From JBBECE01 sp964574935 (GTDB lineage: Bacteria; Pseudomonadota; Alphaproteobacteria; Rhizobiales; Devosiaceae), in the NCBI GenBank assembly GCA_964574935.1, contig CAZNOZ010000030.1:1-26983 (forward strand): a stretch of DNA of 26,983 nt, in the 5' to 3' direction. Below, piece after piece: positions 8,543 to 15,331 of the stretch. The number at the start of each line of letters is the position of its first letter. Position 1 is the stretch's first letter. The translations under genes and the position numbers were made by a program. Below the pieces are notes generated by a model. That model ran no database searches, was not told the origin of the DNA, and saw nothing but the letters and a program-made list of their open reading frames with translations.

Positions 8543-9745
8543 TCAGCTCAGTGCGGCGCAAAAAGCGTCGATGCGCTCGCAGGCGCTCTCGATCAGATCC
8601 ATCGAGGTCGCATACGACACCCTGAAGTGCGGGCTGAGCCCGAAGGCGGCCCCGTGCACGGCGGCGACGTTGGCCTCGTCGAGCAGCGCCAGCACGAAAT
8701 CCTCGTCGGTCTCGATGCGCTTGCCGCCCGGGCTCGTCGCCCCGATCACCCCCTCGCAGGAGGGATAGGCGTAGAAGGCCCCTTCCGGCACCCGGCAGGT
8801 CAGCCCCGAGATCGCGTTGAGAAGCGGCACCACGCGGTCGCGCCGCTCGCGGAAGGTCTCGACCCATTCGGCGAGGAAGTCCTGCGGCCCGTTCAGCGCC
8901 GCTACCGCCGCCCACTGCGCGATCGAATTGGGGTTCGAGGTCGACTGGCCCTGCAGCTTGCGCATCGCGGTCACCAGCCATTCCGGCGCCGCCGCGTAGC
9001 CGATCCGCCAGCCGGTCATCGAATAGGCCTTCGACACCCCGTTCATGGTCACCGTCCGCTCCATGAGCGCCGGCTCCACCTGGGCGATGGTGGCGAATTC
9101 GACGTCGCCATAAACGATGTGCTCGTAGATGTCGTCGGTGAACACATGCACCTGCGGATGCTCGATCAGCACGTCCGCCAGGGAGCGCAGCTGCTCCGGC
9201 GAATACGCCGCCCCCGACGGATTGGACGGCGAGTTCAAAATCAGCCATTTGGTGCGCTCGGTAATCGCGCCCCTGAGCTGCGCGGGGCTGATCCGGAACC
9301 CCTGATGCGCCCCCGCCTCGATCGTCACCGGGGTGGCGCCCGCCAGCCGCACGATCTCCGGATAGCTCACCCAGTAGGGGGCCGGGATGATCACCTCGTC
9401 GCCCGGATCGAGCGTCGCGATCATGGCGTTGAAGATGACCTGCTTGCCGCCGGCGCCCACCGAAATCCGCTCCGGGCCGACGTCGATGGAGTTGTCGCGG
9501 CGGAACTTGTCGGCGATCGCCTGTTTGAGCTCCGGGATGCCGTCGACGGCGGTGTACTTGGTCTTGCCGTCCTTGAGCGCCTCGATTGCCGCCTGCTTGA
9601 TGTGCTCGGGGGTATCGAAATCCGGTTCGCCGGCGCTCAGCGCGATGACGTCGTCGCCGGCGGCGCGCTTGTCGCGTGCCAGTTGCGTGATCGCCATCGT
9701 CGCCGAGGGGCGCACGCGCTGCAGCGCTTCGGAGATCATCGACAT
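8543..9745 (-). CDS. Pyridoxal-phosphate aminotransferase, class I (aspartate aminotransferase type)
   Basis: A 400-residue fold-type I enzyme that moves the amino group between aspartate (or a related amino acid) and 2-oxoglutarate. It has LSAGEPDFDTP near the N-terminus and the PLP-binding NSPSNPSGAAYS with Asn174. The cofactor-contacting Asp is in FTDDIYEHIVYG, and the Schiff-base Lys239 is in GVSKAYSMTGWRIGY. The C-terminal HFRVSYATS carries the carboxylate-binding Arg. This is the subgroup Ib common in alphaproteobacteria (AatA/AspC), some of which also act on prephenate, so substrate range is not fixed. The start is probably ATG 9745 or the ATG two codons later; neither has a clear ribosome site. 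Confidence 0.93.
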   Translation of the reverse strand: MSMISEALQRVRPSATMAITQLARDKRAAGDDVIALSAGEPDFDTPEHIKQAAIEALKDGKTKYTAVDGIPELKQAIADKFRRDNSIDVGPERISVGAGGKQVIFNAMIATLDPGDEVIIPAPYWVSYPEIVRLAGATPVTIEAGAHQGFRISPAQLRGAITERTKWLILNSPSNPSGAAYSPEQLRSLADVLIEHPQVHVFTDDIYEHIVYGDVEFATIAQVEPALMERTVTMNGVSKAYSMTGWRIGYAAAPEWLVTAMRKLQGQSTSNPNSIAQWAAVAALNGPQDFLAEWVETFRERRDRVVPLLNAISGLTCRVPEGAFYAYPSCEGVIGATSPGGKRIETDEDFVLALLDEANVAAVHGAAFGLSPHFRVSYATSMDLIESACERIDAFCAALS

Positions 9746-9839
9746 GGAATTCGCCGCCGGCCCGTGGGTCGTTGCTCCCTTCTAGCCCCCGCCCCGACCC
9801 CGCGCAAGCGGGCCGGCGCGGGCGTCCCCGGCGCCCGGT

Positions 9840-10280
9840 TCAGATATTGACCCCCGGCACCTTGCGCAGCACCACCGAGTGCACCCGCCAGCCTTCCGGC
9901 TCCAGCCCGAGCTCGAACAGCGCCTCGTAGGAGTGCAGGTCCGACCCGTCCAGCCTGACGACCTGCAGCACCGCCCCCTCGCCCACCCGGTCATAGCCGC
10001 CGAAGGCATGCGCCAGCGAATCGATGAGCGGGCCGTAGCCCGAACTGCGAATCCAAGCCACGAAGGAGGCCGGATCGGCGTACGAATATCTGAATTGCCG
10101 CCCGGCGTAGGACAGCGCCATGGCGTCCTCGCCGGCCCTGAAGGCCTCGATCTGGCCCGTGATCACCGCCTGCCAGTCGGCGGGACCGGTGTTGACGTCA
10201 TCGGCCGCCGCCGGGGTCACTCCGATCCCGACTGCAATCAGCACAGCCGTCCGCCAGGCCTTGCCCAGTTGCACCCACAT
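9840..10280 (-). CDS. Secreted DUF4864-type protein
   Basis: A 146-residue protein with an N-terminal signal peptide (hydrophobic TAVLIAVGIGV then PAAADD, about residues 11-28). The mature part fits the DUF4864 pattern of small alphaproteobacterial exported proteins: WQAVITGQIEAFRAGEDAMALSYA, then FVAWIRSSGYGPLI, then VLQVVRLDGSDLHSYEALFELGLEPEGWRVHSV. The family has no known activity, though the alpha+beta layout resembles the NTF2-like group. The ATG at 10280 was preferred over a longer frame because it opens a good signal peptide and has GGAG about ten bases upstream. It reads in the same direction as the aminotransferase gene that follows it, after a 94-base gap. Confidence 0.72.
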   Translation of the reverse strand: MWVQLGKAWRTAVLIAVGIGVTPAAADDVNTGPADWQAVITGQIEAFRAGEDAMALSYAGRQFRYSYADPASFVAWIRSSGYGPLIDSLAHAFGGYDRVGEGAVLQVVRLDGSDLHSYEALFELGLEPEGWRVHSVVLRKVPGVNI

Positions 10281-10446
10281 CGCTTGCTTGCTCCGTTGTC
10301 GCGTTGCGATTGCGCGGTCCTCCGCCCGCCGGTGTGCCGGCCACAAACTCGCCTTCAAATGGCGCCGACAATTTCACACCCCGCCCCAACTTCTCGCTCA
10401 ATTGAATGGTCCCTTGACGCTGCAAACGCCACTCGAAGAGGCCAGC

Positions 10447-10671
10447 ATGCTCAGGCCCATCTCACGCCGGCACGTTCAATTCGCCGCCCCCGCCGTCGCG
10501 ATCTTTGGTTCCGCGTACGCGGCGTCGTTGGCGGGACTTGTTCCGGACCCCGCCGGCGTCCTGCTGCCCGCCCTGGCCCTGGCATTTGCCGCCGGTGCCC
10601 GCGACGGAGGACCAAAGGCCCCATGGGCTCGATTCGCCCTGGCCCGACGCCGCCGTCCACCCAAATACTGA
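10447..10671 (+). CDS. Small hypothetical membrane protein
   Basis: A 74-residue frame starting at ATG 10447. It has a basic N-terminus (MLRPISRRH), a hydrophobic run from about residue 11 to 50 that could form one or two membrane helices (VQFAAPAVAIFGSAYAA, then GVLLPALALAFAAG), and a very basic tail ending RRRRPPKY. I recognise no family. Support for a real gene comes from GAGG a few bases before the start and a strong terminator 41 bases after the stop, which needs some plus-strand transcript. A non-coding RNA ending at the same terminator is the main alternative. It is transcribed divergently from the DUF4864 gene. Confidence 0.45.
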   Translation: MLRPISRRHVQFAAPAVAIFGSAYAASLAGLVPDPAGVLLPALALAFAAGARDGGPKAPWARFALARRRRPPKY

Positions 10672-10712
10672 ACTTCCGGGACCCACCCGAACCATCCCTT
10701 GTGGGATGGACT

Positions 10713-10738
10713 GGCCGGCCGAGTGGCCGGCCTTTTTT
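10713..10738 (+). terminator. Rho-independent terminator
   Basis: GGCCGGCC (10713-10720) and GGCCGGCC (10725-10732) form an 8-bp stem around GAGT, followed by TTTTTT. It lies after the small frame at 10447-10671 and supports transcription of that region. Confidence 0.88.
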
Positions 10739-10879
10739 GCGTCGAATCACCCGGCCCCGCGAAACTTACCGACATTACGGTTTTTTCACCGCCCGGAAAA
10801 GTCGCCGCAAGGCGGCCCGCCCTAGCCTCACCTGCATCGCAACCGCGACTCGCCCCTCGCCCCGAAGGAACAACCGCGT

Positions 10880-11467
10880 ATGAAACCCGTTCCCATGGCC
10901 CTCGCCGCCGCCCTCGCCGGCACCGTCTCCCTCGCCGCCGCGCCGACCGTCTATGCCGAGGAAATCTCCCCCGCCCACTACCGCATGGGCCCCGGCCATG
11001 GCGGCCACATGCAGCCCGATGGAAACCGCTTCGGTCACGCCGGTTCTCCGGCGGGCGGTCCGCTGGTCGCCCTTGTGTGCACCGAACAGGGCGCCAGCCG
11101 GCTCGAGGCGGTCTTCGACCGCGTCGCCCAGGGCCTCGATCTCACCGACGAGCAGACCTCGGCGTTCGAGGACTTCAAAACCGCCTCCCTCGCTGCCCAG
11201 ACGGCATTCGCCGACGCCTGCATGGCGGTCCGTGACGACCGGCCCGACGATCTGGTCGAGGCGGTCAGGAACCGCCGCACCGTGCTTTCCGCCCAGATCG
11301 AGGCGATCGATTCGGTCCTGCCTTCCTTCGAGGCCCTCTACGATTCCCTCACCGACGCCCAGAAGCTGATGCTGGTGCGCATGCGCCCGGGTCCCGCGCA
11401 GCAGCGCCCCGGTTCGATGCACGAGCGCTGGGACGGCGGCCGTCAGGGCCCCGAAGAGCTTCGGTAG
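10880..11467 (+). CDS. Periplasmic LTxxQ-motif protein (Spy/CpxP-like)
   Basis: A 195-residue exported protein. The signal peptide is about residues 1-26 (MKPVPMALAAALAG to YAEE). A His/Met/Gly-rich segment (34-55) could bind metal. The helical part carries two LTxxQ-type motifs, LTDEQ (88-92) and LTDAQ (157-161), spaced as in the Spy/CpxP fold, a cradle of four helices that acts as an ATP-independent chaperone or stress sensor in the periplasm. Two Cys residues (67 and 114) could form a disulfide. The tail (170-195) is polar and Arg/Gly-rich. The ATG follows GAAGGAA. The gene stands alone between two terminators. The CpxP-like role is a family inference. Confidence 0.75.
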   Translation: MKPVPMALAAALAGTVSLAAAPTVYAEEISPAHYRMGPGHGGHMQPDGNRFGHAGSPAGGPLVALVCTEQGASRLEAVFDRVAQGLDLTDEQTSAFEDFKTASLAAQTAFADACMAVRDDRPDDLVEAVRNRRTVLSAQIEAIDSVLPSFEALYDSLTDAQKLMLVRMRPGPAQQRPGSMHERWDGGRQGPEELR

Positions 11468-11522
11468 CCGCTTCCCCGAGCGGCCGGCCGCGTCTTCCCC
11501 CGCGCGCGCGCCAACCGAAGCC

Positions 11523-11558
11523 GAAACGCCCCGGCGACCTCCACCGGGGCGTTTCCTT
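11523..11558 (+). terminator. Rho-independent terminator of the LTxxQ gene
   Basis: GAAACGCCCCGG (11523-11534) pairs perfectly with CCGGGGCGTTTC (11544-11555) around a nine-base loop; CCTTG follows. The T-tract is mostly inside the stem. It lies 55 bases after the stop codon at 11467. Confidence 0.75.
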
Positions 11559-11622
11559 GTATGTCGCTTGCCGGGCCCGCCCCGCGCGGGCTAACAAACC
11601 CCCGCCAACCGGGCCCGCCGCC

Positions 11623-12867
11623 ATGCACGCATCCCCTTTGCCCCTCGATCCCGCCGCCGTCCGGGCGCATTTCCCGGCCTTCTCCGAACCCTCCCTCGAC
11701 GGCTGGGCTTTTTTCGAGAACGCCGGCGGCTCCTACCCCTGCGGCGAGGTCGTCGACCGCCTGGCCGACTTCTACCGCCGCACCAAGGTCCAGCCCTATG
11801 CCCCCTACCCCGCCGCCGAGGCGGCCGGAGAGGCGATGGAGGCGGCCTATCGGCGTCTCGCGGCGGTGTTCAACGTCACCGCCGACGCCATCCATTTCGG
11901 GCCATCGACCTCGGCCAACACCTATGCCCTGGCCCGCGCCTTCGCCCGCCACTTCAGGCCCGGCGCCGCCATCATCGTCACCAACCAGGACCACGAAGCC
12001 AACTCCGGCGCCTTCCGGCGCCTGGCCACCGAGGCGGTCGAGGTCCGCGAATGGCGCGTCGACCCCGTCACCGGCCATCTCGACATCGCCGGGCTCGAGC
12101 GGCTGCTTGACGACAAGGTCGCACTGGTCGCCTTCCCGCACGCCTCCAACATCGTCGGCGAGTTCAATCCGGCCGCCGAGATCTGCGCCCTGGTCGCCGA
12201 GGCGGGCGCCATCAGCGTCGTCGACGGCGTCGCCACCGCCCCGCACGGGCCGCCCGACGTCGCCGCGGTCGGCGCCGACATCTATCTGGTGTCGACCTAC
12301 AAGTTTTACGGCCCGCATCTCGGGCTGATGACGGTCAGGCCCTCACTGGCCAAAGCGCTGCCCAACCAGGGCCACTATTTCAACGACGCGGATCTCGGAA
12401 AACGCCTCACCCCGGCCGGCCCCGACCACGCCCAGATCGCCGCCGCCGCCGGCATCGCCGAGTATCTCGAGGCGATCGCCGCCCTCGCCGGCGGCACCGA
12501 GCCGGCGGACCCCTACCGCCGCGCCTTCGCGGCGATCCGCGCTCAGGAACAGGCCCTGATGGCGCCGCTCGTCGCCTTCCTCGCCGGCCGCCCCGACGTC
12601 CGCCTCATCGGCCCGGCAGGCACCGGCAATCGCGCCCCGACCTTCTCGCTGGCCACCCGGCAGCCGGCCGCCGAGCTCGCCGCGTCACTGGCCGACCACA
12701 AGATCATGGCCGCGGGCGGGCATTTCTACGCCGTGCGCGTGCTCGAGGCCCTCGGCATAGATCCCGCCCATGGCGTCCTGCGCCTGAGCTTTCTGCACTA
12801 CACCACGCAAGACGAGATCGACCGCCTGATCGAAGCGCTCAAGCGCGTGCTGGCCGGGCGGCCCTGA
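11623..12867 (+). CDS. Class V aminotransferase, cysteine-desulfurase-like (VC1184-type)
   Basis: A 414-residue PLP enzyme of fold type I. The PLP site has His124 in NQDHEANSG and Asp201 in VVDGVATAPHG, with the Schiff-base Lys227 in STYKFYGPHLG. Another family motif is PHASNIVGEFNP (172-183). The C-terminal VLRLSFLHYTTQDEIDRL is typical of the desulfurase-like subfamily named after VC1184. The flexible loop that in true desulfurases carries the persulfide-forming Cys reads AAGGHFYAV, with no Cys. So sulfur transfer by the usual route is unlikely, and a lyase or aminotransferase role on another substrate is more likely. ATG 11623 is preferred over an in-frame start at 11557 that would overlap the terminator. 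No suf/isc genes are nearby. Confidence 0.85.
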   Translation: MHASPLPLDPAAVRAHFPAFSEPSLDGWAFFENAGGSYPCGEVVDRLADFYRRTKVQPYAPYPAAEAAGEAMEAAYRRLAAVFNVTADAIHFGPSTSANTYALARAFARHFRPGAAIIVTNQDHEANSGAFRRLATEAVEVREWRVDPVTGHLDIAGLERLLDDKVALVAFPHASNIVGEFNPAAEICALVAEAGAISVVDGVATAPHGPPDVAAVGADIYLVSTYKFYGPHLGLMTVRPSLAKALPNQGHYFNDADLGKRLTPAGPDHAQIAAAAGIAEYLEAIAALAGGTEPADPYRRAFAAIRAQEQALMAPLVAFLAGRPDVRLIGPAGTGNRAPTFSLATRQPAAELAASLADHKIMAAGGHFYAVRVLEALGIDPAHGVLRLSFLHYTTQDEIDRLIEALKRVLAGRP

Positions 12868-12895
12868 AGCCGCTGATCGGAAGGACCAGGCCCGT

Positions 12896-13306
12896 CTAGC
12901 CGCCCTCGTCCACGCGGCTGAGATCGCCGGTCTGGCAGATCACCAGAAGCACGCAGCCGGTCACCCGCAGGATGTCCGCCGCCACCAGCTCGACCGTGCC
13001 GTCCACCGCGTAGCCCTGGATGGTCACCGTCCCGTGCCAGCGCAGATGGCCGACCCGCTTGAGATTGTCGAACACCGTCTGATTGAGATATTTTGCGTTG
13101 TCGCGCTTGACGATGACGTCGGGGTGAATCCAGCTCACATAGGCGCACAGCTCCTGTCCCCCGGCGCCGCAATACGAGACGGAGTAGCGCGACAGTCCGT
13201 TCACGGCTTCCCACACTCCGACCGGCGTCAATTCCTGGGCGCCGGCCGCCGGCGCGCTCAGCCCGGCGGTCAATGCCGCCATTATCACCGATCGCAAGAG
13301 AGCCAT
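12896..13306 (-). CDS. Secreted DUF2147-type protein (paralogue 1)
   Basis: A 136-residue exported protein. The signal peptide is about residues 1-24 (MALLRSVIMAALTAG to AAGAQE). The mature domain follows the DUF2147 plan: GVWEAVN, then YSVSYCGAGGQELCAYVSWI with two Cys, RDNAKYLNQTVFDNL, HGTVTIQGYAVDGTVEL and LRVTGCVLLVIC with two more Cys. The family is predicted to be a small lipocalin-like barrel; no function is established. The start at 13306 is preferred over a TTG at 13354 because it begins a normal signal peptide. A close paralogue lies 89 bases upstream on the same strand, so the pair probably arose by tandem duplication and may be cotranscribed. It converges with the class V aminotransferase after 28 bases. 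Confidence 0.78.
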   Translation of the reverse strand: MALLRSVIMAALTAGLSAPAAGAQELTPVGVWEAVNGLSRYSVSYCGAGGQELCAYVSWIHPDVIVKRDNAKYLNQTVFDNLKRVGHLRWHGTVTIQGYAVDGTVELVAADILRVTGCVLLVICQTGDLSRVDEGG

Positions 13307-13395
13307 TCGCGCTTTTCCGTCGCGCCGTGTCGCGCGGCAAGAGCTATGGACCAATCATGGCGCCAGTGTGAACCCGCGATCGACCGGAACGCGTC

Positions 13396-13791
13396 CTAGA
13401 CGTTGCCCGGCAGGCGGCTCATTATCACCGTGTCGCACAGGATGAACACGCAGCCGGTCACCTTCATCTGGTCGTCGTCCACCATCTCGACGATGCCGTT
13501 GAAGGTCCGGCCCTCCAGGGTCACCTCGCCGCGCCAGCTCGCCGCGCCCTGGCGCGGCAGGTTCTCGAAGATGGCGGTGTTCAGATACTTGGTGTTGCGG
13601 TCGTTGCGAAGGTCCGGGCGGATCCACAGCAGGATCGCGCACAGCGCCCCCTCGCCGCAGGAGGTCACCAGGTAGCGCGCCTTCTGGCCTTCGGTGATCC
13701 AGTAGCCGTCCGGGGTGAGGTCGCCCGCCGCCGCCGGCAGGCTGGTCAACGCAATGATCGCAGCGGCAATCAGATGCCGAAATCCCCGCAT
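13396..13791 (-). CDS. Secreted DUF2147-type protein (paralogue 2)
   Basis: A 131-residue exported protein with a signal peptide (MRGFRHLIAAAIIALTS to PAAAGD). Its domain aligns along its length with the neighbouring paralogue: GYWITEGQKARYLVTSCGEG, LCAILLWIRPD, RNTKYLNTAIFENL, WRGEVTLEGRTFNG and MKVTGCVFILCDT. Four Cys positions are shared, suggesting two conserved disulfides or a structural pair at each end. The start ATG 13791 follows AGGAGGG at good distance, the best ribosome site of the pair, so this is likely the first gene of a two-gene unit. The function is unknown; DUF2147 proteins are small exported proteins of many alphaproteobacteria. Confidence 0.8.
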   Translation of the reverse strand: MRGFRHLIAAAIIALTSLPAAAGDLTPDGYWITEGQKARYLVTSCGEGALCAILLWIRPDLRNDRNTKYLNTAIFENLPRQGAASWRGEVTLEGRTFNGIVEMVDDDQMKVTGCVFILCDTVIMSRLPGNV

Positions 13792-14123
13792 CGCTTCCCT
13801 CCTGATGCTCCCCGCGCCGGCTCGATCGGAGCCGCCGGCGAGATTGCATCACCTAAGAGTCAAAATCCGGTTGCGAAACTTTCTTAACCAAACCCTGTGA
13901 GGTGTATCAGGAAGCGCCCGAAGGTCTTTCGAGGCGCCGTCCCGCCCTCCGTGGGGCGTTCGCGTGGGCCGAGATCCGGCACATCCGAATCACCGCGGCG
14001 CGGAATTTAGACGCCGCAGTGCGTTTTGTGTCAATCGGTTGCGCCAGGGGGCGCCTGTGGACAGTCACCAAACCGCCACAACTCAGACACGGACTTGTCA
14101 GACTTCGCTTCTAGCCTCTCGAA
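13792..14123. other. Intergenic region, no gene seen
   Basis: About 330 bases upstream of the DUF2147 pair. The AT-rich stretch near 13855-13900 (CTTTCTTAACC) is the likely promoter area for the pair on the minus strand. Further right, TTGTCA (14095-14100) and TCGAAT (14119-14124), 18 bases apart, could form a weak plus-strand promoter for the structured element that follows. I see no supported reading frame. Confidence 0.35.
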
Positions 14124-14249
14124 TCATGGAGGGGACGCTCCTGCCTTACCCCGCATCCGCTCCATGATGGATGCTCACATCCATCCGCGCGCCACCCACC
14201 CCCTTTAGGCGCGCCTAAAGGCCGCTTCCGCCAGCGGCCTTTTCTTTTT
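14124..14249 (+). ncRNA. Candidate structured RNA or leader ending in a terminator
   Basis: Four stems follow one another: TCATGGAG (14124-14131) with CTCCATGA (14160-14167), then ATGGATG-CTCA-CATCCAT (14167-14184), then the perfect 16-base palindrome TTTAGGCGCGCCTAAA (14204-14219), then a terminator. The terminator is GGCCGCT (14220-14226) with AGCGGCC (14233-14239) and TTTTCTTTTT. The terminator stem can be extended with the AAA of the palindrome, so the last two structures compete slightly. It may be a small RNA or an attenuator leader of the thioesterase gene at 14312. I match it to no known family. The terminator is convincing; the RNA itself is an inference. Confidence 0.35.
14220..14249 (+). 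terminator. Rho-independent terminator upstream of the thioesterase gene
   Basis: A 7-bp stem, GGCCGCT/AGCGGCC (14220-14226 with 14233-14239), extends to 10 bp with flanking AAA/TTT, has a six-base loop and is followed by TTTTCTTTTT. No plus-strand protein gene lies upstream before 12867, so it ends either a small RNA or an attenuated leader. Confidence 0.85.
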
Positions 14250-14311
14250 GCTTCGCTGCCGCGCCCGGCGCCGGCTTGACTTGCCGGTCCAAAGCGGCTC
14301 GCTTGGCCCCC

Positions 14312-14722
14312 ATGACCGACCAGCCCGAGCCCGCCTCGGCCGACCTCCCGGCCAAGCCCCACGGCACCCTGACGGTGCGCACCCTCGCCATGCCCGCCGA
14401 CACCAATCCGGCCGGCGACATTTTCGGCGGCTGGGTGATGAGCCAGATGGACATCGCCGGCGGCATCGCCGCCTACGAGCGCGCCCGGGGCCGCGTCGTC
14501 ACCGTCGCCGTCGAGGCGATGAACTTCATCGTGCCGGTCAAGGTGGGGGACGTCTTGTGCGTATACACCCGCATCGAGCGGGTCGGCACCACCTCGCTCA
14601 CCGTCGACGTCGAGGCCTGGGTGCGCCGCCAGCGAATTTCCGAGCGCATCAAGGTCACCGAAGGCCGGTTCGTCTATGTGGCGCTGGACGAGAACGGCGA
14701 CAAACGGCCCGTCGACGGCTGA
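14312..14722 (+). CDS. Acyl-CoA thioesterase, hotdog fold (YciA/BFIT-like)
   Basis: A 136-residue cytosolic enzyme that hydrolyses acyl-CoA to the free acid and CoA. The signature NPAGDIFGGWVMSQMDIAGG (32-51) contains Asn32 and Asp36, the conserved active-site residues of the YciA-type hotdog thioesterases. VTVAVEAMNFIVPVKVGDV and the Arg-rich RRQRISERIKVTEG complete the fold. The length fits one hotdog unit, which usually assembles as a hexamer. The start at ATG 14312 is chosen because the N-terminal MTDQPEPAS is typical; a TTG at 14276 would lengthen it, and neither has a clear ribosome site. A terminator and structured region lie just upstream. It converges with the thioredoxin-fold gene after 15 bases. 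Confidence 0.92.
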   Translation: MTDQPEPASADLPAKPHGTLTVRTLAMPADTNPAGDIFGGWVMSQMDIAGGIAAYERARGRVVTVAVEAMNFIVPVKVGDVLCVYTRIERVGTTSLTVDVEAWVRRQRISERIKVTEGRFVYVALDENGDKRPVDG

Positions 14723-14737
14723 GCGCCGAACCGCCCC

Positions 14738-15295
14738 CTACCCCTTGTGCTTCCACTTGATCGAGCAGCCGAGCGTGGGGTTCTGGTTCGCCGGACCCTT
14801 GCCGGTGTTGACGATCTCCTCCATCGCCTCGACAAGCTCGCGCCGCGCCCCTTCCGGCGGCGGCTCGGTGCGCCCCTCGTCCAGCCGGCCCCGGTAGCGG
14901 ATGATCCCGTCCCGGTCGAGCCCAAAGAAATCCGGTGTGCACACCGCCTCGTAGGCGCGCGCGACCTTTTGCGTTTCGTCGTGCAGGTAGGGGAAGTTGA
15001 AATGCCGCTCGGCGGCGAACCGCACCATGTTGTCGAAGGAATCCTCCGGATAGGCCTCCGCGTCGTTCGAGCAGATGGCCGCGAAGCCGATCCCTTCCGA
15101 CATCAGGTTCGCCGCGTCCGCGACCATCCGGCCGGTGACCGCCTTGACGTAGGGGCAGTGGTTGCAGATGAACACCACCACCGCGCCGCTCTCGCCCATG
15201 ATGTCGGCAAGCGTGTATTCGATGCCATCGGTACCCGGCAGCGAAAAATCCGGTGCTTCGATATCGAGTTGGGGTGCCTGGGGAGATGCCGCCAT
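14738..15295 (-). CDS. Thioredoxin-fold (AhpC/TSA-like) protein
   Basis: A 185-residue protein of the thioredoxin/peroxiredoxin superfamily. It begins APDFSLPGTDGIEYTLADI, as in AhpC/TSA and TlpA-like proteins, then VVVFICNHCPYVKAV with a CNHC redox pair (Cys44 and Cys47). A cis-Pro-like region is YEAVCTPDFFGLDRDG, and a further Cys lies in NPTLGCSIKWK. No signal peptide is visible, so it should be cytosolic. The CNHCPYV group is widely found in bacteria and annotated only as thioredoxin family; a peroxidase or disulfide-reductase role is inferred. The ATG follows GGAGG at a good distance. It starts 36 bases after the stop of the vWA gene on the same strand, so the two may be cotranscribed. 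Confidence 0.88.
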   Translation of the reverse strand: MAASPQAPQLDIEAPDFSLPGTDGIEYTLADIMGESGAVVVFICNHCPYVKAVTGRMVADAANLMSEGIGFAAICSNDAEAYPEDSFDNMVRFAAERHFNFPYLHDETQKVARAYEAVCTPDFFGLDRDGIIRYRGRLDEGRTEPPPEGARRELVEAMEEIVNTGKGPANQNPTLGCSIKWKHKG

Positions 15296-15331
15296 CGGTG
15301 CCTCCGTGCGATTCGCCTTGGCGCCGCCAGT

